The position numbers and the translations under genes were made by a program. From Pseudomonas poae (GTDB lineage Bacteria > Pseudomonadota > Gammaproteobacteria > Pseudomonadales > Pseudomonadaceae): 64,000 bases of DNA. The notes beneath the pieces are model-generated. The model was given only the letters and a program-made list of their open reading frames with translations. It was not told where the DNA came from and searched no databases. Positions 19,097-31,730 of this stretch are shown here, piece after piece. How positions within the stretch are numbered: the first letter of the stretch is position 1; each line of letters opens with the position of its first letter. Where the stretch lies: the NCBI GenBank assembly GCA_028869255.1, contig CP110972.1, forward strand, positions 2,609,001 through 2,673,000, in the 5' to 3' direction.

Positions 19097-21172
19097 ATGC
19101 CTGCTTCATTCTTTGTGCCCGGCGCCAAGCGTCGCCCGGGTTCGCGTTACCTGTGGCCGCTGCTTTCAACCGGCCTGCTTACGTTTCACTCGCTCACAGC
19201 TACCGGCAACAGCGAAAATTCGACCCTGACCCTCGGCACCGTCACGGTCCAGGGTGCGACCGGCAGCAGCGGCCCGTTGAACACCGCCAGTGTGCTGAGT
19301 TCGGTGGATATTCTCGGCGCGGACATTCTGCAAAAGATGCCGGTCAACTACAGCTGGGAGCTGTTCAGCCGTGCGCCGGGGGTGATGCTCACCGAATTCA
19401 ACCAGGGCACTACCTCCGGCAAGATCTCGTTTCGCGGCTTCAATGGCGAAGGTGAAGTGAATGCGGTGAAGCTGCTGATCGATGGTATTCCGAGCAACAG
19501 CAATGACGGCAACATGCCGTTCATGGACATGATTTTCCCGCTGGAACTGGACAGTATCGAAGTGGTGCGCGGCACCAGCGATGCGCGCTATGGCCTGAAC
19601 AACATCGCCGGCAACGTGAACATGCTTACCCGCACCGGCGGCGAGTACACCCAGGCGCGGCTGCGTTATGGCAGTTACAACACCCGGGAGGCGCAACTCG
19701 CCACAGGCCTCGAGGGCAGCAACTGGACGCAGAATTACTTCTTCGCTTACCAAAAATCCGACGGTTACCGCGATCACGCCGCGGCGGACAAATTTTCGCT
19801 GTCGGGTAAATGGTTCTACACCCCGGACGACGACAGCTACCGCGTTGGGCTGATCGCCCGTCACTACGAAACCGAGGCGCAGGAGCCCGGCTACTTGAGC
19901 GAAGACGATGCGCACCGCCACCCAACCATGACCAACAGCTACAACGCCACCGACAAAGGCACGCGGCGCATGAACCAGCTGAGCGTGCATTTCGACACTG
20001 AACTGGCCGAGCACCTGGCCTGGTCGGCAAAAACCTACGTCAATACCTTTGACGACCGACGCTGGACGCAATACTGGCGCACCAGCGCCCAGCAGGAGCG
20101 CGACGCCTACGAAACCCAGTACGGCGCCCTCACCTCCCTGACATGGCGTCCGCAGGTCAGCTGGCTTTACGACTTCGCCCTGGAAGGCGGCGCAGACGTA
20201 CAGCAGCAACAGAACACCAGCGAGCGCTACCGCACCAAAGACCGGGTGCGCCTGGCACAAACCCGCGACCAGAGATTTGACTTCGACACTTACGGCGCCT
20301 ACCTGCAGGCCGAGATCAAGCCGTTTGAGTCGCTGAAGATCATCCCGGCGTACCGCGTCGACAAGATCCAGGGAGACTTCACCAACCAAATGACCGGCAT
20401 GGACTACGCCATCAATGACTACGGGCTGATCAAACAACCCAAGCTCAGCGTGGTGTACTCACCCTGGGACGTGGCCAGCCTCTACGCCAACTGGGGGCGT
20501 ACGTTCCAGGTCGGCACCGGCGCGGCGGCCTACAAGATTCCGCCGAGGGACACCGACCTGGCCCCGTCGATCAATGAAGGTTGGGAAACCGGGATCAAAT
20601 TCACCCCCGCCGACTGGATCGACGGCCGCGTGGCTTATTGGCAGCAGGAGGCCAGTGGCGAAGTCAGCCGGCGGCTCAATGACCCCAGCGGCGAGTCGGA
20701 TAACGTCGGCGAAACCCGCCGCTGGGGTTACGACGCCCAGTTGAACCTGCACCCCAATGAACACACCGAGATCTGGATGGCCTACGCCTGGCAGTACTCG
20801 AAGATCCTCCAGCCCAGTGCAACGCTGCCCAACAGCAAAGGCCAGGAAATCGACCACATCCCCCACCACCTGTACAACGCCGGTATCAGTTACCAGGCCA
20901 CGCCGGCCCTGCAACTCACCGGCTGGATGAACGGCCAGACGAACTATTATCTGGAGCGCGAGAACACCAAGGGCACCTACGGCGGCTATGTCCTGATGAA
21001 CCTGGGGGCTACGTACCAGGTGACCCCGTCGGTCAGCGTTGACCTGCAGCTTAAAAACCTCACCAACCGCTATTACGAGTACGTCTGGTACGACCCCGAC
21101 GGTGCGCGTGCGTCGTTGCACTCACCGGGTGACGGGCGTGCTTTGTATAGCGGCGTGACGCTGGACTTCTGA
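19097..21172 (+). CDS. TonB-dependent outer-membrane receptor
   Basis: Receptor of about 691 residues starting at an ATG preceded by AAGAGG. A signal sequence leads into a TonB-box-like LGTVTVQGA, then the plug (KISFRGFNGEGEVNAVKLLIDG, VVRGTSDARYGLNNIAGNVN, seen as two blocks) and a barrel ending LYSGVTLDF. It resembles siderophore and ferric-citrate type receptors more than the receptor at 9446. Its partner gene upstream is the DUF2946-like protein. Downstream the orphan RND gene converges with only five bases between the stops. The ligand cannot be named from the sequence. Confidence 0.9.
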   Translation: MPASFFVPGAKRRPGSRYLWPLLSTGLLTFHSLTATGNSENSTLTLGTVTVQGATGSSGPLNTASVLSSVDILGADILQKMPVNYSWELFSRAPGVMLTEFNQGTTSGKISFRGFNGEGEVNAVKLLIDGIPSNSNDGNMPFMDMIFPLELDSIEVVRGTSDARYGLNNIAGNVNMLTRTGGEYTQARLRYGSYNTREAQLATGLEGSNWTQNYFFAYQKSDGYRDHAAADKFSLSGKWFYTPDDDSYRVGLIARHYETEAQEPGYLSEDDAHRHPTMTNSYNATDKGTRRMNQLSVHFDTELAEHLAWSAKTYVNTFDDRRWTQYWRTSAQQERDAYETQYGALTSLTWRPQVSWLYDFALEGGADVQQQQNTSERYRTKDRVRLAQTRDQRFDFDTYGAYLQAEIKPFESLKIIPAYRVDKIQGDFTNQMTGMDYAINDYGLIKQPKLSVVYSPWDVASLYANWGRTFQVGTGAAAYKIPPRDTDLAPSINEGWETGIKFTPADWIDGRVAYWQQEASGEVSRRLNDPSGESDNVGETRRWGYDAQLNLHPNEHTEIWMAYAWQYSKILQPSATLPNSKGQEIDHIPHHLYNAGISYQATPALQLTGWMNGQTNYYLERENTKGTYGGYVLMNLGATYQVTPSVSVDLQLKNLTNRYYEYVWYDPDGARASLHSPGDGRALYSGVTLDF

Positions 21173-21177
21173 TTGCT

Positions 21178-25631
<4,454 letters not shown>

Positions 25632-25641
25632 GGTGAGCGTG

Positions 25642-25667
25642 AAAGGCGACGCGCCCGCGTCGCCTTT
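25642..25667. terminator. Bidirectional hairpin between convergent genes
   Basis: Perfect 12-base stem AAAGGCGACGCG / CGCGTCGCCTTT with a two-base loop, flanked by A and T tracts on each side. It lies between the aldo/keto reductase stop (25631) and the Cys-cluster gene stop (25675) and can act in both directions. Confidence 0.85.
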
Positions 25668-25674
25668 CGGCCGT

Positions 25675-26421
25675 CTAGACCCGGTGAAAAATATAGTCAG
25701 CCTGGCCCTGCTCAGCCAATGCCACACCGAGCACATGAAGTTGCGTGCGCAAGGTGTCGTCATCCGCTCGTACCTTCCACGTCTGCGTGGCGGGCGAATG
25801 ATCCCCCGCATCGTAGCGATTGATCGCCGCCAGCAGCGTCGCGTGCGCGGGCAGGTAAACCGCCAGCGCATTGCCTTTCCACGCGGCAACGTTCAGCCCC
25901 AGGTCTTCACATACGGCGATTTTCGCCTCGGCATCGTCGCGGTCGGCTTGTCGGGAGCGCTCGACTTGATCGTTGAGCAGCGGGTCGACGATCCGGTCTG
26001 TGAACAACACCTCACCCGTTTCCCAGACCTGCGGCGCGCAGGCTTTGTCTTCCGGGCGCAAGGCAATGAACGGGTTGATTTCCATCGGATAGATCCGGCA
26101 CACCAGCGGCCGTTGCTCATAAATACCGCACCGATCATCCGCCCCCAGGTTCGGGCACTGCCCAAGCGCATTGCCGGCCATTATCGCAACGACCCGGACG
26201 GGTGCACGCCCACTCACCACTTCAACCGCACGCCTGGCGCTGTGAGCATATTGGCCGGGATGTGCAGCCCAGGTCGATTCATTGAATGCTTCCAGCAGCA
26301 CCGCCACGTCGTGCCCTCGCTGTAACCATTGCCGGGTTTCACTCAACGTCAGGGGAATCAAACGGCCCTTGCAGCAAACGCCGCAGCCGTTGCAGGCAAA
26401 TCGAATTGGGTTGTTATTCAT
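25675..26421 (-). CDS. YkgJ-family cysteine-cluster protein
   Basis: Cytoplasmic protein of 248 residues with the zinc- or iron-chelating CxxCxxC cluster of the YkgJ/UPF0153 family: CNGCGVCC near residue 10, then CPNLG, RCGIYEQRPLVCRIYP near residue 100. The motifs are complete. The biochemical role of the family is not established; several members sit beside redox enzymes. It is divergent from the hydrolase/oxidoreductase operon, and a perfect copy of the local direct-repeat operator starts 70 bases upstream of its ATG. Confidence 0.85.
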   Translation of the reverse strand: MNNNPIRFACNGCGVCCKGRLIPLTLSETRQWLQRGHDVAVLLEAFNESTWAAHPGQYAHSARRAVEVVSGRAPVRVVAIMAGNALGQCPNLGADDRCGIYEQRPLVCRIYPMEINPFIALRPEDKACAPQVWETGEVLFTDRIVDPLLNDQVERSRQADRDDAEAKIAVCEDLGLNVAAWKGNALAVYLPAHATLLAAINRYDAGDHSPATQTWKVRADDDTLRTQLHVLGVALAEQGQADYIFHRV

Positions 26422-26490
26422 GGAACCTACTCACACGGGTCGGGAAAGCGTTGGTGCGCAGTGAGTATGAAAAGTTAATCGCGTCTGAAA

Positions 26491-26520
26491 TTGCCTGATC
26501 CAGCGGCATCATTGCCTGAT
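26491..26520 (-). promoter_or_regulatory. Direct-repeat operator B1 (perfect copy)
   Basis: TTGCCTGAT at 26491-26499, 12 bases, TTGCCTGAT at 26512-26520: both halves identical, 21-bp period. It starts 70 bases upstream of the YkgJ-like gene's ATG, the same distance as A1 from the RND gene. Confidence 0.8.
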
Positions 26521-26578
26521 TCAAGACGTTTGAAGTTCAGCTGTTTGCACGCTCACGAGAGGCACTCAATATCGCCAT

Positions 26579-26608
26579 ATCAGGCAATCATCTGCCTCGT
26601 TTGAGCAA
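26579..26608 (+). promoter_or_regulatory. Direct-repeat operator B2 (one strong, one weak half)
   Basis: ATCAGGCAA at 26579-26587, 12 bases, TTTGAGCAA at 26600-26608. The first half is perfect and the second matches only at five of nine positions. It faces the hydrolase operon, 67 bases before its ATG, and sits 88 bases from B1, close to the 86 bases between A1 and A2. Confidence 0.5.
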
Positions 26609-26674
26609 ACGGGCGACCAGGGCGGCCACTTATACTTTTTACTTTCCGTACCCATGCCGACCCCGGAGTCAGCC

Positions 26675-27772
26675 ATGAAGAAAAGTGATGTAGACGAAAA
26701 TCGCCGTATTTTCATGGGTGCCTCAGCAGTCGCGCTGTGCAGCGTTGCGATTGCCGGGCCTGGGTTGCTCGCACCGGGCCTGGCGTCTGCTCAAACGAAA
26801 GCCGCCTTCGGCCCCACCGTCATTGGCCAGCCTGACACACAGGGTATTTCGGTCGAGCGCGTGAGCTACCCCAACCGCAATACGGGCAGTCATATCACGG
26901 CCAATCTGTTCAAACCCGCCAACTTCGATGCCAACAAGCAGTACCCCGCCATTGTCATCACTCACCCCATCGGCGGCGTCAAGGAGCAAACCGCAGGCTT
27001 GTACGCGCTGCGCCTGGCCCAGCAGGGCTTTATCACCCTGGCTTACGACGCCTCTTACCAAGGCGACAGCGGCGGTGAACCACGCTTGATGGAACTGCCT
27101 ACCGCACGCGTCGATGACATCAGCAGTTCGGTGGACTTCCTCAGCACATTGGCCCAGGTAAATGCCAATCGCATCGGCTCCCTGGGCATCTGCGGGGGCG
27201 GTGGCTATGTGCTGAACGCAGCCCAGACAGAGCAACGTATCAAAGCTGTGGCCACCGTCAGCGCCGCGGATATTGGTGACCTGCGCCGCAATGGTCTGGC
27301 CAATGCACGTAGCTACGAGGAGCGTATGAAGCTGCTGCAGGACGCCTCGGCGCAACGCAGTCGCGAGGCGCGTGGGGAGCCGATTCGGCTGACCGCCACA
27401 GTGCCGGAGTCAAGCAAGGATTTTACCCCCAGCACGCCGGTCATGTACCGCGAAGGCTACGAGTATTACCGCACGCCGCGTGGCCAGCACCCGAACGCTC
27501 CCGGCCGCTCAGTGTTCTCCGCCCTGCCCGCGCAAATGGCGTTCTTCGCGTTTGATCAGATCGAGACTATTTCACCACGGCCTGTGCTGATGATCGCGGG
27601 CGGTAACGCCGACAGCCTGTACATCAGCGAGGTGGCGTACAAGAACGCGAAGCAGCCCAAGGAACTTCACCTGGTGCCCGGCGCAACGCATATCGACATG
27701 TACGACAAACCGCAATATGTAAGCCCTGCAGTCGACAAATTGTCAGGATTTTTCGGTCAGCACCTGGTTTAA
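26675..27772 (+). CDS. Tat-exported alpha/beta hydrolase, dienelactone-hydrolase-like
   Basis: Hydrolase of 365 residues. The N-terminus carries a twin-arginine motif (NRRIFMG) followed by a hydrophobic stretch and a likely cleavage after GLASAQ, so it is probably exported folded. The nucleophile elbow reads GICGGGGY: cysteine in place of the usual serine, as in dienelactone hydrolases. The C-terminal GATHIDMYD supplies the likely catalytic histidine. The ATG at 26675 has GGAG seven bases before; the ATG at 26654 does not. It is the first gene of the oxidoreductase operon, with the next gene 13 bases away. The substrate is unknown. Confidence 0.85.
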   Translation: MKKSDVDENRRIFMGASAVALCSVAIAGPGLLAPGLASAQTKAAFGPTVIGQPDTQGISVERVSYPNRNTGSHITANLFKPANFDANKQYPAIVITHPIGGVKEQTAGLYALRLAQQGFITLAYDASYQGDSGGEPRLMELPTARVDDISSSVDFLSTLAQVNANRIGSLGICGGGGYVLNAAQTEQRIKAVATVSAADIGDLRRNGLANARSYEERMKLLQDASAQRSREARGEPIRLTATVPESSKDFTPSTPVMYREGYEYYRTPRGQHPNAPGRSVFSALPAQMAFFAFDQIETISPRPVLMIAGGNADSLYISEVAYKNAKQPKELHLVPGATHIDMYDKPQYVSPAVDKLSGFFGQHLV

Positions 27773-27785
27773 GAGGACCTTGCAC

Positions 27786-28508
27786 ATGCCTGTATTTCTA
27801 CGTTCCGTAGCATTTGCACTCGTTGCATTCTGGACACTCGGACTATGCCCGATCACCGCCAATGCGACAGAAAAACTGCGCATCGCGATCATCGGGGCCG
27901 GCTCACACGGTGGCACCATCGGCCAATTGCTGGTCAAGGCAGGCCATGGCGTGATGTTCTCCACACGCAACCCGGCAGAGCTTGACGCGCTGGTGAAGGA
28001 GCTCGGCCCGCTCGCGTCGGCCGGTACTCCCCAGCAGGCCGCTGCGTTCGGATCGGTCATTCTGTTCGCCGTTCCTTATAACGCCCTGCCCCAACTCGGA
28101 CGCGACCTGGCCCCGCAACTGCGCGGCAAAATAGTGCTGGATGCGACCAACCCTGCGCCGGATGAAGGCAATCCCCTCTCGCGCGAAGCCTACGCCAACG
28201 GTGTCGGCGAAACCTCGGCCAAGTACTTGCCCGGCACCCGGTTGGTCAGGGCCTTCAGCGCGGTGGATGCCACGGCGGTCAATGCGTCCGCTCGCGGTAA
28301 CGGTGAACCCTTGGGCGTGCCCATCGCCAGCAATGACCCCGAGGCGCTTCAAGTGGCTGCACAGCTGGTGCGCGATGTCGCCGCTGAGCCGGTCATCACT
28401 GGCGATCTGTCCACGGCGCGCAGCTTTCAACGCGGTGGCGTCGGCTTCAGAGCCAATACCGATGCACCGGCATTGCGACGTTTGTTGAATTTGCCGCCTG
28501 AGGCATGA
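27786..28508 (+). CDS. Exported Rossmann-fold protein, F420/NADP oxidoreductase-like
   Basis: Protein of 240 residues. The ATG at 27786 is preceded by AAGAGGA. A clear signal peptide (SVAFALVAFWTLGLCPITANA) precedes a nucleotide-binding fold with IAIIGAGSHGGTIGQLL and a later VLDATNPAPDEG, both typical of the NADPH-dependent F420 reductase-like family. A signal peptide on a dinucleotide-binding domain is odd because NAD(P)H is not normally present in the periplasm; a tightly bound cofactor or a moonlighting role are possible. It lies between the Tat-type hydrolase and the molybdenum enzyme subunits in one operon. Confidence 0.8.
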   Translation: MPVFLRSVAFALVAFWTLGLCPITANATEKLRIAIIGAGSHGGTIGQLLVKAGHGVMFSTRNPAELDALVKELGPLASAGTPQQAAAFGSVILFAVPYNALPQLGRDLAPQLRGKIVLDATNPAPDEGNPLSREAYANGVGETSAKYLPGTRLVRAFSAVDATAVNASARGNGEPLGVPIASNDPEALQVAAQLVRDVAAEPVITGDLSTARSFQRGGVGFRANTDAPALRRLLNLPPEA

Positions 28509-28588
28509 CCCGGTGACAGCTGTCGCCAGGGCACACGCCGCATGTTGAAAACACTGACCCCGATTGATTATCAAGAGAGCTGTCAACG

Positions 28589-29062
28589 ATGAGCGTCCTC
28601 ACTATCAATGGCCGTGACTACACCGTCGACGTCGACCCCGGCACCCCCATTCTCTGGACCCTGCGCGACGCGCTGGGCATGACCGGCACCAAGTTCGGCT
28701 GCGGCGCAGCGCTGTGTGGCGCATGCACCGTGCACCTGGATGGCCAGGCGATTCGTTCGTGCGTCACGCCGATAACCGCCGCCCTGGGTCGCAGGATCAC
28801 CACGATCGAGGCGGCTACCAACGGCAGTGACCCCGTCGGCACGGCCGTGCACGAGGCGTGGGTCAAACACGACGTGGCGCAATGCGGCTACTGCCAGAGC
28901 GGCCAGATCATGAGCGCAACGGCCTTTCTCAAGGCTCAACCCAAGGGCAAGCAGCCCACGGCGGCGGAGATCGACTCGGCGATGATGGGCAACATCTGTC
29001 GCTGTGGCACTTACGTGCGCATCCGTGCTGCGGTGGCTGACGCCGCCAAAGCCCTTGCCTGA
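28589..29062 (+). CDS. 2Fe-2S subunit of a xanthine-oxidase-family dehydrogenase (IorA-like)
   Basis: Small iron-sulfur subunit of 157 residues that passes electrons from the molybdenum centre. The N-terminal plant-type cluster is in CGAALCGACTVHLDG and the second cluster uses CGYCQSGQ and ICRCGTY; all eight cysteines are present. It lacks its own signal peptide, as is usual for these subunits, which can be carried out with the Tat-marked large subunit. It resembles the alpha subunit of isoquinoline 1-oxidoreductase and related aldehyde dehydrogenases. The large-subunit gene starts 13 bases downstream. Confidence 0.94.
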   Translation: MSVLTINGRDYTVDVDPGTPILWTLRDALGMTGTKFGCGAALCGACTVHLDGQAIRSCVTPITAALGRRITTIEAATNGSDPVGTAVHEAWVKHDVAQCGYCQSGQIMSATAFLKAQPKGKQPTAAEIDSAMMGNICRCGTYVRIRAAVADAAKALA

Positions 29063-29075
29063 CAGGAGCAGCCCC

Positions 29076-31316
29076 ATGTTGAACGATCTTTTTCCAGAGG
29101 AGCTGCCTCGCGCCTTGCAACATATGCTGGAGCGCGATCAGGTCGACGGCCCTGCCACCTACGCCCGGCGTAGTTTCTTGAAGATACTCGGGATCGGCGG
29201 CCTGGCCCTGGGCGCCTTTCCACACCTGGCCCTGGCGCAGCAGGCTAACGGCGTGGCGATGGAGCCGCTGAAGCCGACTGAGCAACCCAACGCTTTCGTA
29301 CAGATCGCCTCCAATGGCGAAGTGACCGTGACCATTAACCGGCTGGAGTTCGGCCAGGGCGTACAGACCGGCTTGCCGATGATTCTTGCCGAAGAACTGG
29401 ATGCCGACTGGAGCCTGGTGCGCAGTCGCAACGGCACCAGTGACATCGCCTATCAGGACCCGCGCTTTGGCATGCACCTGACCGGTGGCTCCAACTCCAT
29501 CAAGAACAGCTACACCCAATACCGCGAACTCGGTGCCCGCGCTCGCGCCATGCTGCTGGCTGCTGCGGCAGCGCGCTGGAACGTCGACGTGGCCCGTCTG
29601 GGTACCCGCGCCGGCCGGGTGCTAGGCCCGGGTGGCCGTACCGCGAGCTACGGCGAACTGGCCGAGGCCGCGATGGCAATGCCGGTACCGGACCAGGTCA
29701 GCCTCAAGGATCCCAAGGATTTCCGCATCATTGGCCAGGCCACGACGCGCATCGATGCCAAAGCCAAGAGCAGCGGCCAACAGGATTTCGGGATTGACAT
29801 GCGCCTGCCGGAGCAACTCACCGCCGTGGTGGCGCGCCCCCCGGTATTCGGCGCCAGGCTGGCGGCGTTGGATGACCGCGCAGCACGCGCCATCCGTGGT
29901 GTAAAGGCGGTCTATCGCGTGCCGCTTGATGGCGGTGCTGAAGGCGTGGCCGTCTTGGCTGAAGGCTATTGGCAGGCCAAACAGGGGCGTGATGCCCTCA
30001 ACGTTCAGTGGGATACGGCGGCGGTAGAAAAGGTCGACAGCGAGCGGCAACTGGCCGACTACAAAGCCCAGGCCGGTCGCCCGGGGCCCCAGCTTTTCAA
30101 TGCGGATATGACGCCGCTGGCAACGTCGCCGCATACCCTCGAAGCCGAGTTTGTGTTTCCGTACCTGGCCCATGCCCCCATGGAGCCGCTGAACTGCACC
30201 GTGCAACTGTCACAGGGCCGCGCCGAGTTATGGGTCGGTACCCAGTTTGCCGGGGCCGACAACGCCGCGGCCGCACGCGTGCTGAATCTCAAGCCCGAAC
30301 AGGTACAGATCAACGTACAGACGGCCGGCGGCGGTTTCGGGCGGCGCGGCATCGCCACCAGCGACATTGTGGTCTTGGCCTGTGAAGTGGCCAAAGCGGC
30401 ACGAACAGCGGGGTTAACCGTGCCCGTGCGCACCGTATGGAGCCGCGAAGACGACATCAAAGGCGGCTACTACCGCCCCATGCACCTGCACCGCGCACGC
30501 ATCGGTTTCGACGACAGCGGCAATGTCCTGGCCTGGGACCACGTGCTGGTCGGGCAGTCGATCGTGACGGGCACCATGTTCGGTGGGCGGGTAAAGAATG
30601 GCATTGACCCCACGGCCACTGAGGGCCTGCGTGACCCCTATCCGATTCCGATGCGCCTGACAGTGCATCACCCCAAGCTGAACGTGCCGGTGCTGTGGTG
30701 GCGCAGTGTGGGCTCCACCCATACCGCGTTCGTGATGGAGACGTTGATTGATGAAATTGCCCGAGCCACCCGGCAGGATCCCGTGGCTTACCGGATGAAA
30801 CTCTTCGCCGACAAAAGCCCGCGCCATAGCGCGGCGTTGCAATTGGCGGTGGACAAGAGTGAGTACGGCAAGCGCCAACTGCCGGCGGGTCGCGCCTGGG
30901 GTGTGGCGGTGCATGAGTCGTTCAGTTCGGTGGTGGCCTATGTCGTCGAAGCCTCGGTACAGGACGGCCGTCCAGTGCTGCACCATGTGACCGCAGGCGT
31001 GCATTGCAACCTGGTGGTCAACCCTCGCAGCGTCGAAGCCCAGGTACAGGGCGCAGCCTTGATGGGTCTGTCGATGTGCCTGCCGGGCGGCGCCATCACC
31101 CTCAAGGACGGTGTGGTGCAGCAAAGCAATTTTGCCGACTTCAGCGTGCCACGCATCGCCGATATGCCGGAGTTTTCGGTGCACACGCTGCCGAGTGCGG
31201 AGCCGCCCACCGGCATGGGCGAACCTGGCCTGCCGCCGCTGGCGCCGGCGTTCGCCAACGCCATTGCGCAAATCACCGGCAAGCCTTTACGTGAATTGCC
31301 CTTCAAGCTCGCCTGA
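29076..31316 (+). CDS. Molybdopterin-binding subunit of a Tat-exported aldehyde/isoquinoline-type oxidoreductase (IorB-like)
   Basis: Catalytic subunit of 746 residues. It has a classic twin-arginine signal (ARRSFLKILGIGG) about 30 residues from the start, then molybdopterin-binding blocks of the single-chain IorB type: FGQGVQTGL, GGGFGRRG and the C-terminal GMGEPGLPPLAPAFANA, where the glutamate is the likely catalytic base. The ATG at 29076 is preceded by AGGAG. With the 2Fe-2S subunit and the cytochrome c downstream, it should oxidise an aldehyde or N-heterocycle in the periplasm and hand electrons to the respiratory chain. Substrate choice between those groups cannot be made from sequence. 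Confidence 0.92.
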   Translation: MLNDLFPEELPRALQHMLERDQVDGPATYARRSFLKILGIGGLALGAFPHLALAQQANGVAMEPLKPTEQPNAFVQIASNGEVTVTINRLEFGQGVQTGLPMILAEELDADWSLVRSRNGTSDIAYQDPRFGMHLTGGSNSIKNSYTQYRELGARARAMLLAAAAARWNVDVARLGTRAGRVLGPGGRTASYGELAEAAMAMPVPDQVSLKDPKDFRIIGQATTRIDAKAKSSGQQDFGIDMRLPEQLTAVVARPPVFGARLAALDDRAARAIRGVKAVYRVPLDGGAEGVAVLAEGYWQAKQGRDALNVQWDTAAVEKVDSERQLADYKAQAGRPGPQLFNADMTPLATSPHTLEAEFVFPYLAHAPMEPLNCTVQLSQGRAELWVGTQFAGADNAAAARVLNLKPEQVQINVQTAGGGFGRRGIATSDIVVLACEVAKAARTAGLTVPVRTVWSREDDIKGGYYRPMHLHRARIGFDDSGNVLAWDHVLVGQSIVTGTMFGGRVKNGIDPTATEGLRDPYPIPMRLTVHHPKLNVPVLWWRSVGSTHTAFVMETLIDEIARATRQDPVAYRMKLFADKSPRHSAALQLAVDKSEYGKRQLPAGRAWGVAVHESFSSVVAYVVEASVQDGRPVLHHVTAGVHCNLVVNPRSVEAQVQGAALMGLSMCLPGGAITLKDGVVQQSNFADFSVPRIADMPEFSVHTLPSAEPPTGMGEPGLPPLAPAFANAIAQITGKPLRELPFKLA

Positions 31317-31321
31317 GCCAC

Positions 31322-31349
31322 GCGGTGCACTCGGCTGCACCGCCTTTTT
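31322..31349 (+). terminator. Hairpin with T tract inside the oxidoreductase operon
   Basis: Stem GCGGTGCA / TGCACCGC with a six-base loop followed by CTTTTTG. It looks like a Rho-independent terminator between the molybdenum subunit and the cytochrome gene and may reduce read-through to the latter. Confidence 0.7.
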
Positions 31350-31371
31350 GATTGATTGAGAGAGACTCCAA

Positions 31372-31725
31372 TTGAACCAATACCTGAAATTACCGCGGAT
31401 GCCTCGGGCGCCCCTCCTGGCCTACAGCGCCCTGCTTGCGGCGGCACTGGGCACACTCACCAGCGAGGCTGTAGCGAGCCAGGCACTGGTCCAGCGTTAC
31501 GCTTGCGTGGGCTGTCATCAAGCCAATGCACAGGTGGTGGGCCCCTCCTGGAAAGGTATCGCGCAAAAGTATGCTGGCAGCGATACCACGGCTGAGCAAC
31601 TGGCAGCCAGCATCAAGGCTGGCGGCACCGGCAAATGGGGGCCGATGCCGATGCCGCCGCAAACTCAGGTGTCTGACGCCGACGCGAAGTCAATCGCCCA
31701 ATGGTTGCTGGACGGCGCACAATAA
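31372..31725 (+). CDS. Exported class I cytochrome c
   Basis: Cytochrome of about 117 residues with a signal peptide (YSALLAAALGTLTSEAVAS), a haem-binding CVGCH near residue 45 and a methionine ligand in GPMPMPPQ. The start is a TTG at 31372 after a GAGAGAG stretch; an in-frame ATG at 31399 is a possible alternative. It is the likely electron acceptor of the upstream molybdenum enzyme, as cytochrome c subunits often accompany IorAB-type enzymes. A hairpin terminator upstream suggests it is made in a different amount. Confidence 0.88.
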   Translation: MNQYLKLPRMPRAPLLAYSALLAAALGTLTSEAVASQALVQRYACVGCHQANAQVVGPSWKGIAQKYAGSDTTAEQLAASIKAGGTGKWGPMPMPPQTQVSDADAKSIAQWLLDGAQ

Positions 31726-31730
31726 TTGCC

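Noticed and set aside
29055..29063. Extra TTGCCTGAC resembling the direct-repeat half-site
   Set aside because: It is the coding end of the 2Fe-2S subunit and has no partner half-site 21 bases away.
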